Source: Cellulomonas sp. S1-8
GTDB taxonomy: Bacteria > Actinomycetota > Actinomycetes > Actinomycetales > Cellulomonadaceae
Direction: 5' to 3'
Assembly: GCF_026184235.1 (NCBI RefSeq)
Contig: NZ_CP110806.1
Coordinates: 1,178,001-1,242,000 of the forward strand
DNA length: 64,000 nt
The translations under genes and the position numbers were made by a program. The number at the start of each line of letters is the position of its first letter. The stretch's first letter is position 1. The notes under the pieces were generated by a model. That model did no database searches. It saw only the letters and a program-made list of their open reading frames with translations, and was not told where the DNA came from. Shown here in pieces: positions 36,497 through 45,644 of the stretch.

Positions 36497-37750
36497 TCAC
36501 GCGTCGACCACGTCGGCCGCGAGCTCGCCCGCGGCGACGCGCACCCGCAGCCGGTCGCCCGCCGTGACCTCGTCGGGGCTGCGCACCACGGCGCCGTCGG
36601 CACGCTGGACGACCGCGTAGCCGCGCGCGAGCGTGGCCGCGGGGGACAGGGCGCGGACCTGGCCGGCGAGACGCGCGGTCGTCGTCGCGGCCTGGGCGAG
36701 CGCGGCGTCGAGCAGGGAGCGCGCGCGTGCGGTGTCCCGGTGCAGCGCGTCCTCGTGCGGCGCGACGAGCGTCTCGGGGCGCGCCATGACGGGCCGCGTG
36801 CGCACGTGCGCGAGCGCGGACTCCTCGCGGGCGATCCGGTGGGTCACCGCCGCGCGCGAGCGGGTCCGCGCCTGGACGATCCGTGCGCGCTCCTCGGTGA
36901 CGTCCGGGACGACGCGCTTGGCGGCGTCGGTGGGCGTCGAGGCGCGCAGGTCGGCGACGAGGTCGAGCAGCGGGGTGTCCAGGTGGTGGCCGATGGCGCT
37001 GATCAGCGGCGTGCGGCAGGCGGCTGCCGCCCGCACGAGCGTCTCGTTGCTGAACGGCAGCAGGTCCTCGAAGGAGCCCCCGCCGCGCGCGACGACGACG
37101 ACCTCGACGCGGGGGTCGGCGTCGAGCTCGGCGATCGCGGCGCTCACCTCGGGCACGGCGGAGGGGCCCTGCACCGTGACGCGCCGGATCTCGAACTGCA
37201 CCGCCGGCCAGCGGGCCCGCGCGTTCGACACGACGTCGTGCTCGGCGTCGCCCTGCTGCGCGCAGACCAGCCCGACGACCGCGGGCAGGAACGGCAGGGG
37301 GCGCTTGCGGGAGTCGTCGAACAGCCCTTCGGCGGCGAGCACGCCCTTGAGGTGCTCGATGCGGGCGAGCAGCTCACCCAGCCCGACGAGCCGCACGCGG
37401 TCCGCCGCGAACCCCAGCGACCCCTTCTTCACCTGGTACTGCGGCCGTGCGTGCACCACGACGTGCGCGCCGTCGGCGAACTTCTCTCCCAGGCTCATGG
37501 CCGCGACCGCGGGCAGCGTCACCGACAGCGACATGTCGAGGTCGGTGTCGCGCAGCGTGAGGAACAGCAGCGTGTTCCAGCGGCGCACGTTGAGCACCTG
37601 GCCCTCCACCCACACCGGCGGCATGCGGGCGACGTAGTCCGCGACCTTCGGGGCCAGGTGCCGCACGGGCCACGGGCGCTCGGGTGTCGTGTCGCCGGCC
37701 ATCAGGGGCAGTGGCAGGCGCTCCTGCGGTGCGTTCGTCGGGTCGGGCAC
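36497..37750 (-). CDS. xseA: Exodeoxyribonuclease VII large subunit
   Basis: About 417 residues. N-terminal OB-fold ([20 protein letters not shown]), then the catalytic core with [17 protein letters not shown] and [14 protein letters not shown], and a C-terminal coiled coil ending in [12 protein letters not shown]. Degrades single-stranded DNA to oligonucleotides with XseB in mismatch and damage repair. IGHHLDTP differs from the common IGHExD by His for Glu. Start uncertain: GTG 37750 preferred, GTG 37768 and an internal ATG also possible. Followed by xseB after 82 bp. Confidence 0.9.
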   Translation of the reverse strand: MPDPTNAPQERLPLPLMAGDTTPERPWPVRHLAPKVADYVARMPPVWVEGQVLNVRRWNTLLFLTLRDTDLDMSLSVTLPAVAAMSLGEKFADGAHVVVHARPQYQVKKGSLGFAADRVRLVGLGELLARIEHLKGVLAAEGLFDDSRKRPLPFLPAVVGLVCAQQGDAEHDVVSNARARWPAVQFEIRRVTVQGPSAVPEVSAAIAELDADPRVEVVVVARGGGSFEDLLPFSNETLVRAAAACRTPLISAIGHHLDTPLLDLVADLRASTPTDAAKRVVPDVTEERARIVQARTRSRAAVTHRIAREESALAHVRTRPVMARPETLVAPHEDALHRDTARARSLLDAALAQAATTTARLAGQVRALSPAATLARGYAVVQRADGAVVRSPDEVTAGDRLRVRVAAGELAADVVDA

Positions 37751-37848
37751 GCCCCCAGCCTGCCCCACGCCGGTGACACCAGGCGGCGGTGTCGTGGAGG
37801 TCGGGTGACGGTGGCGCCCGTCACCCCGGGTCCGGGCGGGGTCCCGCC

Positions 37849-37854
37849 TAGACT
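37849..37854 (+). promoter_or_regulatory. -10 element of ispH, probably leaderless
   Basis: TAGACT, then 6 nt, then the GTG start at 37861. Transcription would begin at or next to the start codon; no ribosome site is present. No clear -35. Confidence 0.5.
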
Positions 37855-37860
37855 GGTGGG

Positions 37861-38913
37861 GTGACCCAGCCCGCCCCCGCCCCCCTCGACGTGCCTGCGG
37901 ACCGTCCCCGCAAGCGTGTGCTGCTCGCGGCTCCCCGCGGGTACTGCGCGGGAGTGGACCGCGCGGTCGTCGCGGTCGAGAAGGCGCTCGACCACTACGG
38001 CGCCCCGGTGTACGTCCGCAAGGAGATCGTGCACAACCGGCACGTCGTCGAGACGCTGGCGGCGCGTGGCGCGGTGTTCGTCGACGAGACCGACCAGGTC
38101 CCCGAGGGCGCGCGCGTGGTGTTCTCCGCTCACGGCGTCTCCCCGGCCGTCAAGGCGTCGGCCGCCGCCCGCAACCTGCAGACGATCGACGCGACGTGCC
38201 CGCTGGTCACCAAGGTGCACAAGGAGGCCGTGCGGTTCGCGGCCGAGGACTACGACATCCTGCTCATCGGTCACGACGGGCACGAGGAGGTCGAGGGCAC
38301 GCAGGGTCACGCGCCCGAGCACATCCAGGTGGTGAACTCCCCGGCCGACGCCGACCACATCGAGGTGCGCGACCCGCAGCGGGTCATGTGGATCTCGCAG
38401 ACCACGCTGTCGGTCGACGAGACGATGGAGACGGTCCGCCGGCTGCGCGTGAAGTTCCCGCACCTCGAGGACCCGCCGAGCGACGACATCTGCTACGCGA
38501 CGCAGAACCGCCAGGTGGCGGTCAAGAAGCTCGCGCCGGCGTGCGACGTCGTCATCACGGTCGGGTCGTCCAACTCCTCGAACTCGGTGCGGCTCGTCGA
38601 GGTCGCGCTGGACGCGGGCGCCCGCTCGTCGTACCGCGTCGACAAGGCCTCCGAGATCGACCCGGCCTGGCTCGACGGTGCGACGACGGTCGGTGTGACG
38701 TCGGGCGCATCGGTGCCGGAGATCCTCGTGAACGACGTGCTGGCCTTCCTCGCGCAGCACGGCTTCGCTGACGTCGAGGAGGTGCGGACGGCGACCGAGG
38801 ACCTCATGTTCTCGCTGCCTCGCGAGCTGCGCGCCGACCTCAAGGCCGCCGGGGAGAACCCCGGTCGGCCGCGCCCGGAGGGGCGTCGGAGTCTCGCGGT
38901 CGAGCCCGTCTGA
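37861..38913 (+). CDS. ispH: 4-hydroxy-3-methylbut-2-enyl diphosphate reductase
   Basis: 350-residue Fe-S enzyme for the last step of the MEP isoprenoid pathway. The three cluster cysteines are in [21 protein letters not shown] and [10 protein letters not shown]; the proton-relay Glu is in GHEEVEGT, and HNRHVVE and AHGVSP are also conserved. It supplies precursors for prenyl synthases such as the one at 1669. GTG 37861 with a -10 box only 6 nt away suggests leaderless translation. Confidence 0.95.
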   Translation: MTQPAPAPLDVPADRPRKRVLLAAPRGYCAGVDRAVVAVEKALDHYGAPVYVRKEIVHNRHVVETLAARGAVFVDETDQVPEGARVVFSAHGVSPAVKASAAARNLQTIDATCPLVTKVHKEAVRFAAEDYDILLIGHDGHEEVEGTQGHAPEHIQVVNSPADADHIEVRDPQRVMWISQTTLSVDETMETVRRLRVKFPHLEDPPSDDICYATQNRQVAVKKLAPACDVVITVGSSNSSNSVRLVEVALDAGARSSYRVDKASEIDPAWLDGATTVGVTSGASVPEILVNDVLAFLAQHGFADVEEVRTATEDLMFSLPRELRADLKAAGENPGRPRPEGRRSLAVEPV

Positions 38914-38919
38914 CGCCGG

Positions 38920-38944
38920 GACGCCCGCGCCGCGCGCGGGCGTC
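38920..38944. terminator. Hairpin between ispH and rmuC
   Basis: Perfect 11-bp stem GACGCCCGCGC / GCGCGGGCGTC with a 3-nt loop, 6 bp after the ispH stop, between convergent genes. Confidence 0.65.
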
Positions 38945-38964
38945 GGCGGTCCGGTGGGCAGCGG

Positions 38965-40362
38965 TCACGCCGTCGACGCCCCCGGGTCCACCCGCGAGCG
39001 CGTCGCGACCTCGTCGTCGAGCGCTCGTGCGTCGCGTCGCGCGGCCCGGTCACCGAGCACCAGGTCGTCCAACGCGATCACCTGGTCCGTCTCCGACGCG
39101 ACGAGCTCGGGTGCGCTGAGCGCCGTCAGCCGCGGGTTCGCCGGCTCGGGGGTGGGCAGGTCGCCGTCGACCACGTGCAGGTCGGCGAACCGCCGCGCGC
39201 TGACCAGCACCCGCGTCTCGAGCGACCCGACGGCCTGGTTGTAGGCGCCCGCCGCGGCGTCGATCGCGCGTCCCAGCCGGCCCAGGTGGCTGCCCATCGT
39301 CGCGAGCCGGCCGTGCAGCTCCTTGCCGAGGGTGAGCACCTGCTGGGCGTTGGCGGCGAGCGCGTCCTGCCGCCACGCGTACGCGACGGTTCGCAGCAGC
39401 GTGAGGAGCGTGACGGGGGTGGCGATGACGACGTTGCGCTCGAAGGCGTACTCGATGAGCGTCGGGTCCTGCTCGGCGGCGGCGTGCAGGAACGACTCGG
39501 CCGGCACGAACATCACGACGAACTCCGGCGCCGGCGCGAACTGGTCCCAGTAGCGCTTGGACGCGAGGTCGTCGACGTGCTTGCGGACGTGCCGTGCGTG
39601 GGCCGCGAGCCGCTGCGCGCGGACCGTCTCGTCGGAGGCCTGCGCCGCGTCGAGGAAGCCGAGGAACGCCACCTTCGCGTCGACGACCACCTGCTTGCCG
39701 CCCGCCAGGCGCACCACCATGTCGGGTCGCTGCAGCCCGTCGTCCGTGCGCACCTGCTCCTGCTCGACGAAGTCGACGTGCGCGAGCATGCCCGCCGCCT
39801 CGACGACGCGACGCAGCTGCACCTCGCCCCACCGCCCCCGCACCTGCGACGAGCGCAGGGCGGTGACGAGCTGGGAGGTCTCGCCGCGCAGCTGCTCGGA
39901 CGCTGCACGCATCGCCTTGACCTGCTCGCCGAGCGCGGCGTTGCCCTCGATCCGGGCGCGCTCGGCCTCGACGAGCTCGGACCGGACGTGGTCCAGCGTG
40001 CGCGACAGCGGCTCGACCATCGCGCGCACCGCCTGCTCGCGCTGCACGAGCTCACCGACCTGCGTCTGGTGCTCCGCGGCGAGCCGCTGGTGGGCGAGGG
40101 CGAGGAACTGCTCGCTGGTCGCCGCGAGCGCCTCGTCCGCGAGCGCCCGGAACCGGTCGCCGGCGCCGGCCCGCTCGGCCTCGAGCTGCGCGCGCGCCCG
40201 TGCGGCGTCGACCTGGGCGTCGCGCAGGCTCTCGTGCGCGGCCCGGGCGGTGCGCGCCGAGGCCAGCACCCAGGCGACGACGCCCCCGAGCGCCGCCCCC
40301 ACGAGCAGGGCGCACAGCAGCAGCGGCACGGCGGCGGTGCCGAGGGCGGCGTCGGGGTCCAT
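38965..40362 (-). CDS. rmuC: RmuC-family DNA recombination protein
   Basis: 465 residues: one N-terminal membrane helix (about residues 10-32), a long coiled coil (about 35-180), then the RmuC nuclease-like core with RGRWGEVQLRRVVEAAGM, VVRLAGGKQVVVDAKVAF and ASKRYWDQF. Thought to limit recombination at inverted repeats. ATG 40362 chosen so the helix sits near the N-terminus; upstream in-frame starts would add about 28 non-hydrophobic residues. Confidence 0.9.
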   Translation of the reverse strand: MDPDAALGTAAVPLLLCALLVGAALGGVVAWVLASARTARAAHESLRDAQVDAARARAQLEAERAGAGDRFRALADEALAATSEQFLALAHQRLAAEHQTQVGELVQREQAVRAMVEPLSRTLDHVRSELVEAERARIEGNAALGEQVKAMRAASEQLRGETSQLVTALRSSQVRGRWGEVQLRRVVEAAGMLAHVDFVEQEQVRTDDGLQRPDMVVRLAGGKQVVVDAKVAFLGFLDAAQASDETVRAQRLAAHARHVRKHVDDLASKRYWDQFAPAPEFVVMFVPAESFLHAAAEQDPTLIEYAFERNVVIATPVTLLTLLRTVAYAWRQDALAANAQQVLTLGKELHGRLATMGSHLGRLGRAIDAAAGAYNQAVGSLETRVLVSARRFADLHVVDGDLPTPEPANPRLTALSAPELVASETDQVIALDDLVLGDRAARRDARALDDEVATRSRVDPGASTA

Positions 40363-40453
40363 GGTGCGCAGCGTGCCAGGGACCACCGACACCCGTCCTG
40401 CGACGGAGCCGACCATCCGTCCGGCGGCCGATCCGCGGGCGTGCACGGACCCC

Positions 40454-40459
40454 TATCCT
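40454..40459 (+). promoter_or_regulatory. -10 element of the 40467 ABC ATPase, probably leaderless
   Basis: TATCCT followed by 7 nt and the GTG start; no ribosome site between. Confidence 0.45.
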
Positions 40460-40466
40460 CGGTCGG

Positions 40467-41321
40467 GTGACGACGCCCGCCCCGCTCCCGCCGTCTGCGC
40501 CCGGCCCCGTGCCCGGGCCCGTCCCGGGACCCGCCCCCGGGACGCCCGCACCGGTGCCCGGCGCGCCGGCGATCGTGCTGCAGAACCTGTGGCGGCGCTT
40601 CGGGCAGAAGGTCGCGGTCGCCGGCGTCGGCCTGACGATCCCCACCGGGTCGTTCTACGGCCTGGTCGGCCCCAACGGCGCCGGCAAGACGACGACGCTG
40701 TCGATGGCCACGGGCCTCCTGCGGCCCGACGCGGGCACCGTCCACGTGCACGGCGTGGACCTCTGGGCGCACCCGGTCGAGGTCAAGCGGACCATCGGGG
40801 TGCTCCCGGACGGCGTGCGCCTCTTCGACCGGCTCACCGGCGCGCAGCTCGTCACGTACGCCGGGCTGCTGCAGGGCCTCGACCGCCCCACGGTCGTGTC
40901 GCGCACGCGCGACCTGCTGGCGGCCGTCGGGCTCGAGCAGGACGCCGACACGCTCGTCGTCGACTACTCCGCGGGCATGACGAAGAAGGTCGCGCTCGCG
41001 TGCGCGCTCGTCCACGCGCCACGCGTCCTGGTGCTCGACGAGCCGTTCGAGGCCGTCGACCCGGTCTCGGCGGCGAACATCCGCGAGATCCTCCACCAGT
41101 ACGTCGCGGGCGGCGGGACCGTCGTCGTGTCGTCGCACGTCATGGACCTCGTGCAGCGCATGTGCGACCACGTCGCCGTGATCGCCGAGGGGCACGTGCT
41201 CGCCGCGGGCACCGTCGACGAGGTCCGCGCGGGACGTTCGCTCGAGGAGCGGTTCGTCGACCTCGTCGGCGGCCGGATCACCGGGGAGGGCATCGCGTGG
41301 TTGCGCACCTCGTCCGACTGA
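40467..41321 (+). CDS. ABC exporter ATPase (CcmA type) with Pro-rich N-terminus
   Basis: 284-residue ATPase. The first 32 residues are a Pro/Gly repeat (PGPVPGPVPGPAPG). Then Walker A GPNGAGKTTTLSMATG, a degenerate signature YSAGMTKKVALACALVH (YSAGM for LSGGQ), Walker B VLVLDEPFEAVD and switch His VSSHVMDL. Partner of the 518-residue permease, whose start lies inside this gene. Substrate unknown. Confidence 0.88.
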   Translation: MTTPAPLPPSAPGPVPGPVPGPAPGTPAPVPGAPAIVLQNLWRRFGQKVAVAGVGLTIPTGSFYGLVGPNGAGKTTTLSMATGLLRPDAGTVHVHGVDLWAHPVEVKRTIGVLPDGVRLFDRLTGAQLVTYAGLLQGLDRPTVVSRTRDLLAAVGLEQDADTLVVDYSAGMTKKVALACALVHAPRVLVLDEPFEAVDPVSAANIREILHQYVAGGGTVVVSSHVMDLVQRMCDHVAVIAEGHVLAAGTVDEVRAGRSLEERFVDLVGGRITGEGIAWLRTSSD

Positions 41322-42853
41322 AGCTCACGCTGCTGCGCAACGGCCTGCGCCGCAGCCCGTGGCAGGTCGTGGGCGTCGTCCTCGGCGCGGTGTACGGCCT
41401 GTCGGTGCTGGCGCTCGCGCTCGCGGGGCTGTTCGCGCTGGGCTTCGCCGACGAGGACGTCCGCGCCGACGTGCTCGTCGTCGCCGGCTCGCTCGTCGTC
41501 CTGGGCTGGTGGGTCGTCCCGCTGGTGGCCTTCGGCGTCGACGCGACGCTCGACCCCCGGCGCTTCGTGACGTTCGGGGTGCCGCGCCGCGACCTGCTCG
41601 TCGGGCTCACGCTCGCCGGGCTGATCGGCGTCCCGGGACTCGTCACGACGCTGACCGCGCTGGCGACGCCGCTGGCGTGGTGGCGTGACCCCGCCGCGGC
41701 GCTCGCGGCCCTCGTCGGCGGTGCGCTCGCGGTGCTGGCGTGCACCGTGGGGGCCCGTGCGACCACGACCTCGCTCGCGCCCGTCATCGGTCGGCGGCGC
41801 GTGCGGGAGGTCGCCGCAGGGCTCGCGATCCTGCCCTTCCTCTTCCTCGGCCCGATCCTCAGCGCGGTCGCGGAGGGCGCGTCGAGCGTCGAGAGCCTGC
41901 GGTCCGTCGCGGACGTGCTGGCGTGGACGCCGCTCGGCGCCCCCTGGGCCGTCGCACCGGCGGTCGCGGCGGGCGACTGGACGGCGGCCCTCGTCCGGCT
42001 CGCGGTCGCCCTGGTCACGATCGTGGGGGCGACCCGCGTCTGGTCGTGGGCGCTGGACCGCACCCTCGCCGAGCCCGTGAGCGCGGGCGGGGACTCGCGC
42101 GCCCGCGGCCTCGGCTGGTTCGCCCGGATGCCCGCGACGCCGACGGGTGCCGTCGCGGCGCGCGCCGCGACGTACTGGCTGCGCGACCCGCGGTACGCGA
42201 TCGCGGTGGCGATCGTGCCCGTGATCCCCGTCCTGCTCGCCATCTCCTCGCCGGACGGCACGATGGTCCTGATCGCCGGGCCGGCGGCGGCGCTGACGGT
42301 CGGCTGGAGCATCTCGGCCGACCTCGCGTACGACGGCACGGCGTACGCGGCGCACCTCGCCTCCCCGCTGCGCGGCGTCGCCGACCGGTGGGGCCGGGTC
42401 GCGGTGGCGGGGACGCTCGGTCTCGTCGTGACGCTCGTCCTGGTGGTCGGGACGGTCGCGTACGTCGACCGGTGGGACACCCTGCCGGCCCTCCTGGGGG
42501 CGAGCGTGGGCCTGCTGCTCACGGCGCTGGGCGGGGCGAGCGTGGTGTCCGCCGCCGTCGTGTACCCCGTGCAGCAACCGGGGGAGAACCCGTTCGGCAC
42601 CAAGCAGGGCGCCAGCGCGGCCGCGTTCACCTCGCAGATGGCGGGGTTCACGGCGGTGGCCGCGCTCGCGGCGCCGACGCTGGTCCTGGCGCTGCTCGCC
42701 GTCGGCCGCGGCTCTGCCCTGCTCGGCTGGGTGACGCTGGTGGTGGGCGTCGCCCTGGGCGCGGTGGCGCTGGTCGTGGGGGTGCGGCTGGGCGGGTCGA
42801 TGCTCGACCGGCGCGGCCCCGACCTGCTGCAGCGCATGCGCGCGTTCACCTGA
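41297..42853 (+). CDS. ABC transporter permease (multi-span), partner of 40467
   Basis: 518-residue membrane protein with about eleven to twelve hydrophobic segments and no large soluble domain. GTG 41297 has GGGGAGGG 6 nt upstream and overlaps the ATPase by 25 bp. It matches no narrow permease family I can name, but the coupling to the ATPase makes its role clear. Direction (export) is inferred from the CcmA-type partner and lack of a binding protein. Confidence 0.78.
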   Translation: MVAHLVRLKLTLLRNGLRRSPWQVVGVVLGAVYGLSVLALALAGLFALGFADEDVRADVLVVAGSLVVLGWWVVPLVAFGVDATLDPRRFVTFGVPRRDLLVGLTLAGLIGVPGLVTTLTALATPLAWWRDPAAALAALVGGALAVLACTVGARATTTSLAPVIGRRRVREVAAGLAILPFLFLGPILSAVAEGASSVESLRSVADVLAWTPLGAPWAVAPAVAAGDWTAALVRLAVALVTIVGATRVWSWALDRTLAEPVSAGGDSRARGLGWFARMPATPTGAVAARAATYWLRDPRYAIAVAIVPVIPVLLAISSPDGTMVLIAGPAAALTVGWSISADLAYDGTAYAAHLASPLRGVADRWGRVAVAGTLGLVVTLVLVVGTVAYVDRWDTLPALLGASVGLLLTALGGASVVSAAVVYPVQQPGENPFGTKQGASAAAFTSQMAGFTAVAALAAPTLVLALLAVGRGSALLGWVTLVVGVALGAVALVVGVRLGGSMLDRRGPDLLQRMRAFT

Positions 42854-42927
42854 GCCGTGCGCACCGCCGCCGGCACGGTGCCATGGTGCGGGTCCGGCTG
42901 CGGGTCCGCCGTGTGACGGCGCCCGCG

Positions 42928-42933
42928 TAGACT
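42928..42933 (+). promoter_or_regulatory. -10 element of ychF
   Basis: TAGACT, 8 nt before the GTG at 42942; again likely leaderless. Identical hexamer to the ispH promoter. Confidence 0.45.
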
Positions 42934-42941
42934 CGTCCCCC

Positions 42942-44027
42942 GTGGCTCTCACGATCGGTATCGCCGGACTGCCCAACGTCGGCAAGTCCACCCTCTTCAA
43001 CGCGTTGACCCGTGCGCAGGTCCTCGCGGCGAACTACCCGTTCGCGACGATCGAGCCGAACGTGGGGGTCGTCCCGCTGCCGGACCCGCGCCTGGCGACG
43101 CTCGCCGAGATCTTCGGCTCCGAGCGGATCCTGCCCGCGACGGTGTCGTTCGTCGACATCGCGGGGATCGTCCGCGGCGCGAGCGAGGGCGAGGGCCTGG
43201 GCAACAAGTTCCTCGCGAACATCCGGGAGGCCGACGCGATCTGCGTCGTGACGCGCGCGTTCGCCGACCCCGACGTGGTGCACGTCGAGGGGCGCGTCTC
43301 CCCGAAGGACGACATCGAGACGATCCACACCGAGCTCGTCCTGGCGGACCTGCAGACCCTCGAGAAGGCCGTGCCGCGTCTCGAGAAGGAGGTCCGGACC
43401 AAGAAGGCGGACGCCGCCGAGCTCGCCTCGGCGCAGCGGGCGCTGACGCTCCTCGAGGCGGGCACGCCCCTGTTCCAGGGTGCCGCGGCCGCGGGTCTGG
43501 ACCTCGCGGACCTCGCGACGTTCCAGCTCATGACGACCAAGCCGTTCATCTACGTCTTCAACACCGACGACGCGGGCCTCGCGGACGAGGCCATGCAGGC
43601 GGACCTGCGCGCGTACGTCGCCCCGGCCGACGCCGTCTTCCTCGACGCCAAGTTCGAGTCGGAGCTGGTCGAGCTCGAGGAGGACGAGGCGCGCGAGATG
43701 CTCGAGTCCAACGGTCAGGACGAGGCGGGCCTCGACCAGCTGGCACGCGTCGGCTTCCACACCCTGGGCCTGCAGACGTACCTCACGGCCGGCCCCAAGG
43801 AGTCGCGCGCCTGGACGATCCGGAAGGGCTGGACGGCCCCGCAGGCCGCCGGCGTCATCCACACGGACTTCCAGAAGGGCTTCATCAAGGCCGAGGTGAT
43901 CTCGTTCGACGACCTCGTCGAGACAGGCTCGGTCGCCGCGGCCCGCGCCGCCGGCAAGGCCCGCATCGAGGGCAAGGACTACGTCATGTCCGACGGGGAC
44001 GTGGTGGAGTTCCGCTTCAACGTCTGA
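42942..44027 (+). CDS. ychF: YchF/OLA1 redox-regulated ATPase
   Basis: 361-residue Obg-family protein with ATP preference. P-loop GLPNVGKSTLFNAL, G3-like VDIAGIVRGASEGEGLGNKFL, a coiled-coil arm (about 125-200), and a C-terminal TGS domain with WTIRKGWTAPQAAGVIHTDF. Associates with ribosomes and responds to oxidative stress in other bacteria. GTG start. Confidence 0.95.
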   Translation: MALTIGIAGLPNVGKSTLFNALTRAQVLAANYPFATIEPNVGVVPLPDPRLATLAEIFGSERILPATVSFVDIAGIVRGASEGEGLGNKFLANIREADAICVVTRAFADPDVVHVEGRVSPKDDIETIHTELVLADLQTLEKAVPRLEKEVRTKKADAAELASAQRALTLLEAGTPLFQGAAAAGLDLADLATFQLMTTKPFIYVFNTDDAGLADEAMQADLRAYVAPADAVFLDAKFESELVELEEDEAREMLESNGQDEAGLDQLARVGFHTLGLQTYLTAGPKESRAWTIRKGWTAPQAAGVIHTDFQKGFIKAEVISFDDLVETGSVAAARAAGKARIEGKDYVMSDGDVVEFRFNV

Positions 44028-44109
44028 CCGCGCTCCGGGCCGCGCTCGAGGGATGCCGGTGCCGGATCGTCGGGCGACCGTCGTCGCCCGGGTCGATGTG
44101 GCCGCGGGC

Positions 44110-44550
44110 TCAGTCCGGGCCGGGACGCCGGCGGTCCTGCTTGAGCGCGGCGCGCTCGCTCTTGTCCTGCAGCCGGCGCCGGTGCGACCCGCGCGTGCGT
44201 CGGGTCGGACGTCGCGGCGTCGGGGGAGCGACGGCCTCGCGCAGCAGCTCGGCGAGCCGGTGCCGCGCGGCGGTCCGGTTCTGCCGCTGCGAGCGGTGCT
44301 CGGCGGCGCTGATGGTGAGCACGGTGCCCGACAGCCGCGGCGCGAGCCGGTCGAGGACGAGCGCGCGCTGGGCGTCGTCGAGGGCCGTCGTGGTCCCGAG
44401 GTCGATGCTGAGCTGCACGCGCGAGTCGGCGGTGTTGACGCCCTGCCCCCCGGGCCCGGACGAGCGGGAGAACTGCTCGACCAGCTCCCCGGCGGGCACC
44501 GTGAGGCCCGCGGGGGCGCCGGGTCCGGGGGAGACGTGCAGGTCGTCCAC
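44110..44550 (-). CDS. arfB: Alternative ribosome-rescue factor / peptidyl-tRNA hydrolase ArfB
   Basis: 146 residues. The GGQ loop RSSGPGGQGVNTADSRVQL hydrolyses peptidyl-tRNA on stalled ribosomes; the basic C-terminal tail (RRPTRRTRGSHRRRL, KSERAALKQDRRRPG) enters the empty mRNA channel. Size and tail fit ArfB (YaeJ) and not RF1/RF2. GTG start at 44550. Convergent with ychF, with no clear terminator in the 82-bp gap. Confidence 0.93.
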   Translation of the reverse strand: MDDLHVSPGPGAPAGLTVPAGELVEQFSRSSGPGGQGVNTADSRVQLSIDLGTTTALDDAQRALVLDRLAPRLSGTVLTISAAEHRSQRQNRTAARHRLAELLREAVAPPTPRRPTRRTRGSHRRRLQDKSERAALKQDRRRPGPD

Positions 44551-44663
44551 GCCCTCAGTGTGACGCGTGTGCGCGCACCGGCGTCACCCGTGGGTCCGCA
44601 GCGCGGCCGGCCCGTCATCGCGTGACCTGGCGTGATCGGCGTCACCACGCCACGATGGGGTGC

Positions 44664-45323
44664 ATGGCGACGACGCTGACGGGGACGCAGGTCGCGGACC
44701 TGGGCCTGACGGGGTGGGTCTACCTGGTGGGCGCGCTGCGCACCCGGGTCGCGACGGGGGACTTCACGGGCGGCCTCGCGCTGGTGCAGGCGATCGGCGC
44801 CGCGGCCGAGGAGGCCGACCACCACCCGGACCTGGACCTGCGGTACGACCGCGTCGACGTGCGGCTGCACAGCCACGACGCCGACGGCGTGACGCAGCGC
44901 GACGTCGACCTGGCCCGGACGATCTCGCGCCTGGTCACCGAGGCGGGCCTGACGCACGACGGGTCGGCCCTGCAGAGCGTCGAGCTGGCGCTGGACTCGC
45001 CGGACGCCGCCGCGATCCTGCCGTTCTGGGGTGCCTTCCTCGACTACGAACGCCGGCCGGGCACTGACGACGAGGTCCGGGACCCGACCGGTGCCCACCC
45101 GACGCTCTGGGTCCAGGCGTCGGGTGCGGACGAGCCGCGGCAGCGCTGGCACCTCGACGTGTGGGTCGACCCGTCCCGGGTGCAGTCGCGCATCGACGCG
45201 GCCGTCGCGGCGGGCGGGCGCGTGGTGGACGACTCGGCGGCGCCGAGCTTCTGGGTGCTCGCCGACGCCGAGGGCAATCGCTCGTGCCTGTGCACGTGGC
45301 AGGACCGGGAGGCCGGGGAGTGA
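44664..45323 (+). CDS. Pterin-4a-carbinolamine dehydratase-like / VOC fusion protein
   Basis: 219 residues. The N-terminal half (about 1-95) looks like a 4a-hydroxytetrahydrobiopterin dehydratase: EEADHHPDLDLRYDRVDVRL then HSHD contains the catalytic His-His-Pro and distal His. The C-terminal half (about 105-215) is a glyoxalase/bleomycin-resistance-like VOC domain (RWHLDVWVDPSRVQSRI, FWVLADAEGN). Start at ATG 44664 or ATG 44655. Aromatic hydroxylase, the usual partner, is not nearby, so the pterin role is uncertain. Confidence 0.78.
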   Translation: MATTLTGTQVADLGLTGWVYLVGALRTRVATGDFTGGLALVQAIGAAAEEADHHPDLDLRYDRVDVRLHSHDADGVTQRDVDLARTISRLVTEAGLTHDGSALQSVELALDSPDAAAILPFWGAFLDYERRPGTDDEVRDPTGAHPTLWVQASGADEPRQRWHLDVWVDPSRVQSRIDAAVAAGGRVVDDSAAPSFWVLADAEGNRSCLCTWQDREAGE

Positions 45324-45644
45324 CCCCGTCCACGCGACGCGCGCGCCCCCCATAGCAGATCACGGGCGGCAGTGCGTCCACCGGACGAGTGGAAACACCC
45401 GATCGTGGGATGTGTCGGCGTCGTTACGGGGGAGTTTCCCTCGATCACGTCTCGCATCATGGACGGTACTGACCAGTATCAATCAGGTAACGATCGACAT
45501 GGGCGCTCGTCCATGTCTCCTATGTCCCCTCTGCCGGGGCTAGCGTGGCTCCAATTCCGGCGGACGAGCGCCCCGGCCCCCGTGCGTCCACCGTGGCCAC
45601 AGGCGGGTTTGCGCGGCTGCGTCCACCACATCTCAGGAGGAACA
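45324..45644 (+). other. Intergenic region upstream of the peptide-binding protein gene
   Basis: No gene seen. It has the least GC-rich stretch nearby (about 45440-45500, with GTACTGACCAGTATCAATC) and a possible -10 TAGCGT near 45541, so it probably holds the promoter of the peptide importer with a leader of about 100 nt. It ends in TCTCAGGAGG. Confidence 0.4.

Noticed and set aside
40467..42853. Drug-resistance ABC exporter assignment
   Set aside because: ATPase signature is degenerate and the permease matches no drug family I can name; kept as unknown exporter.
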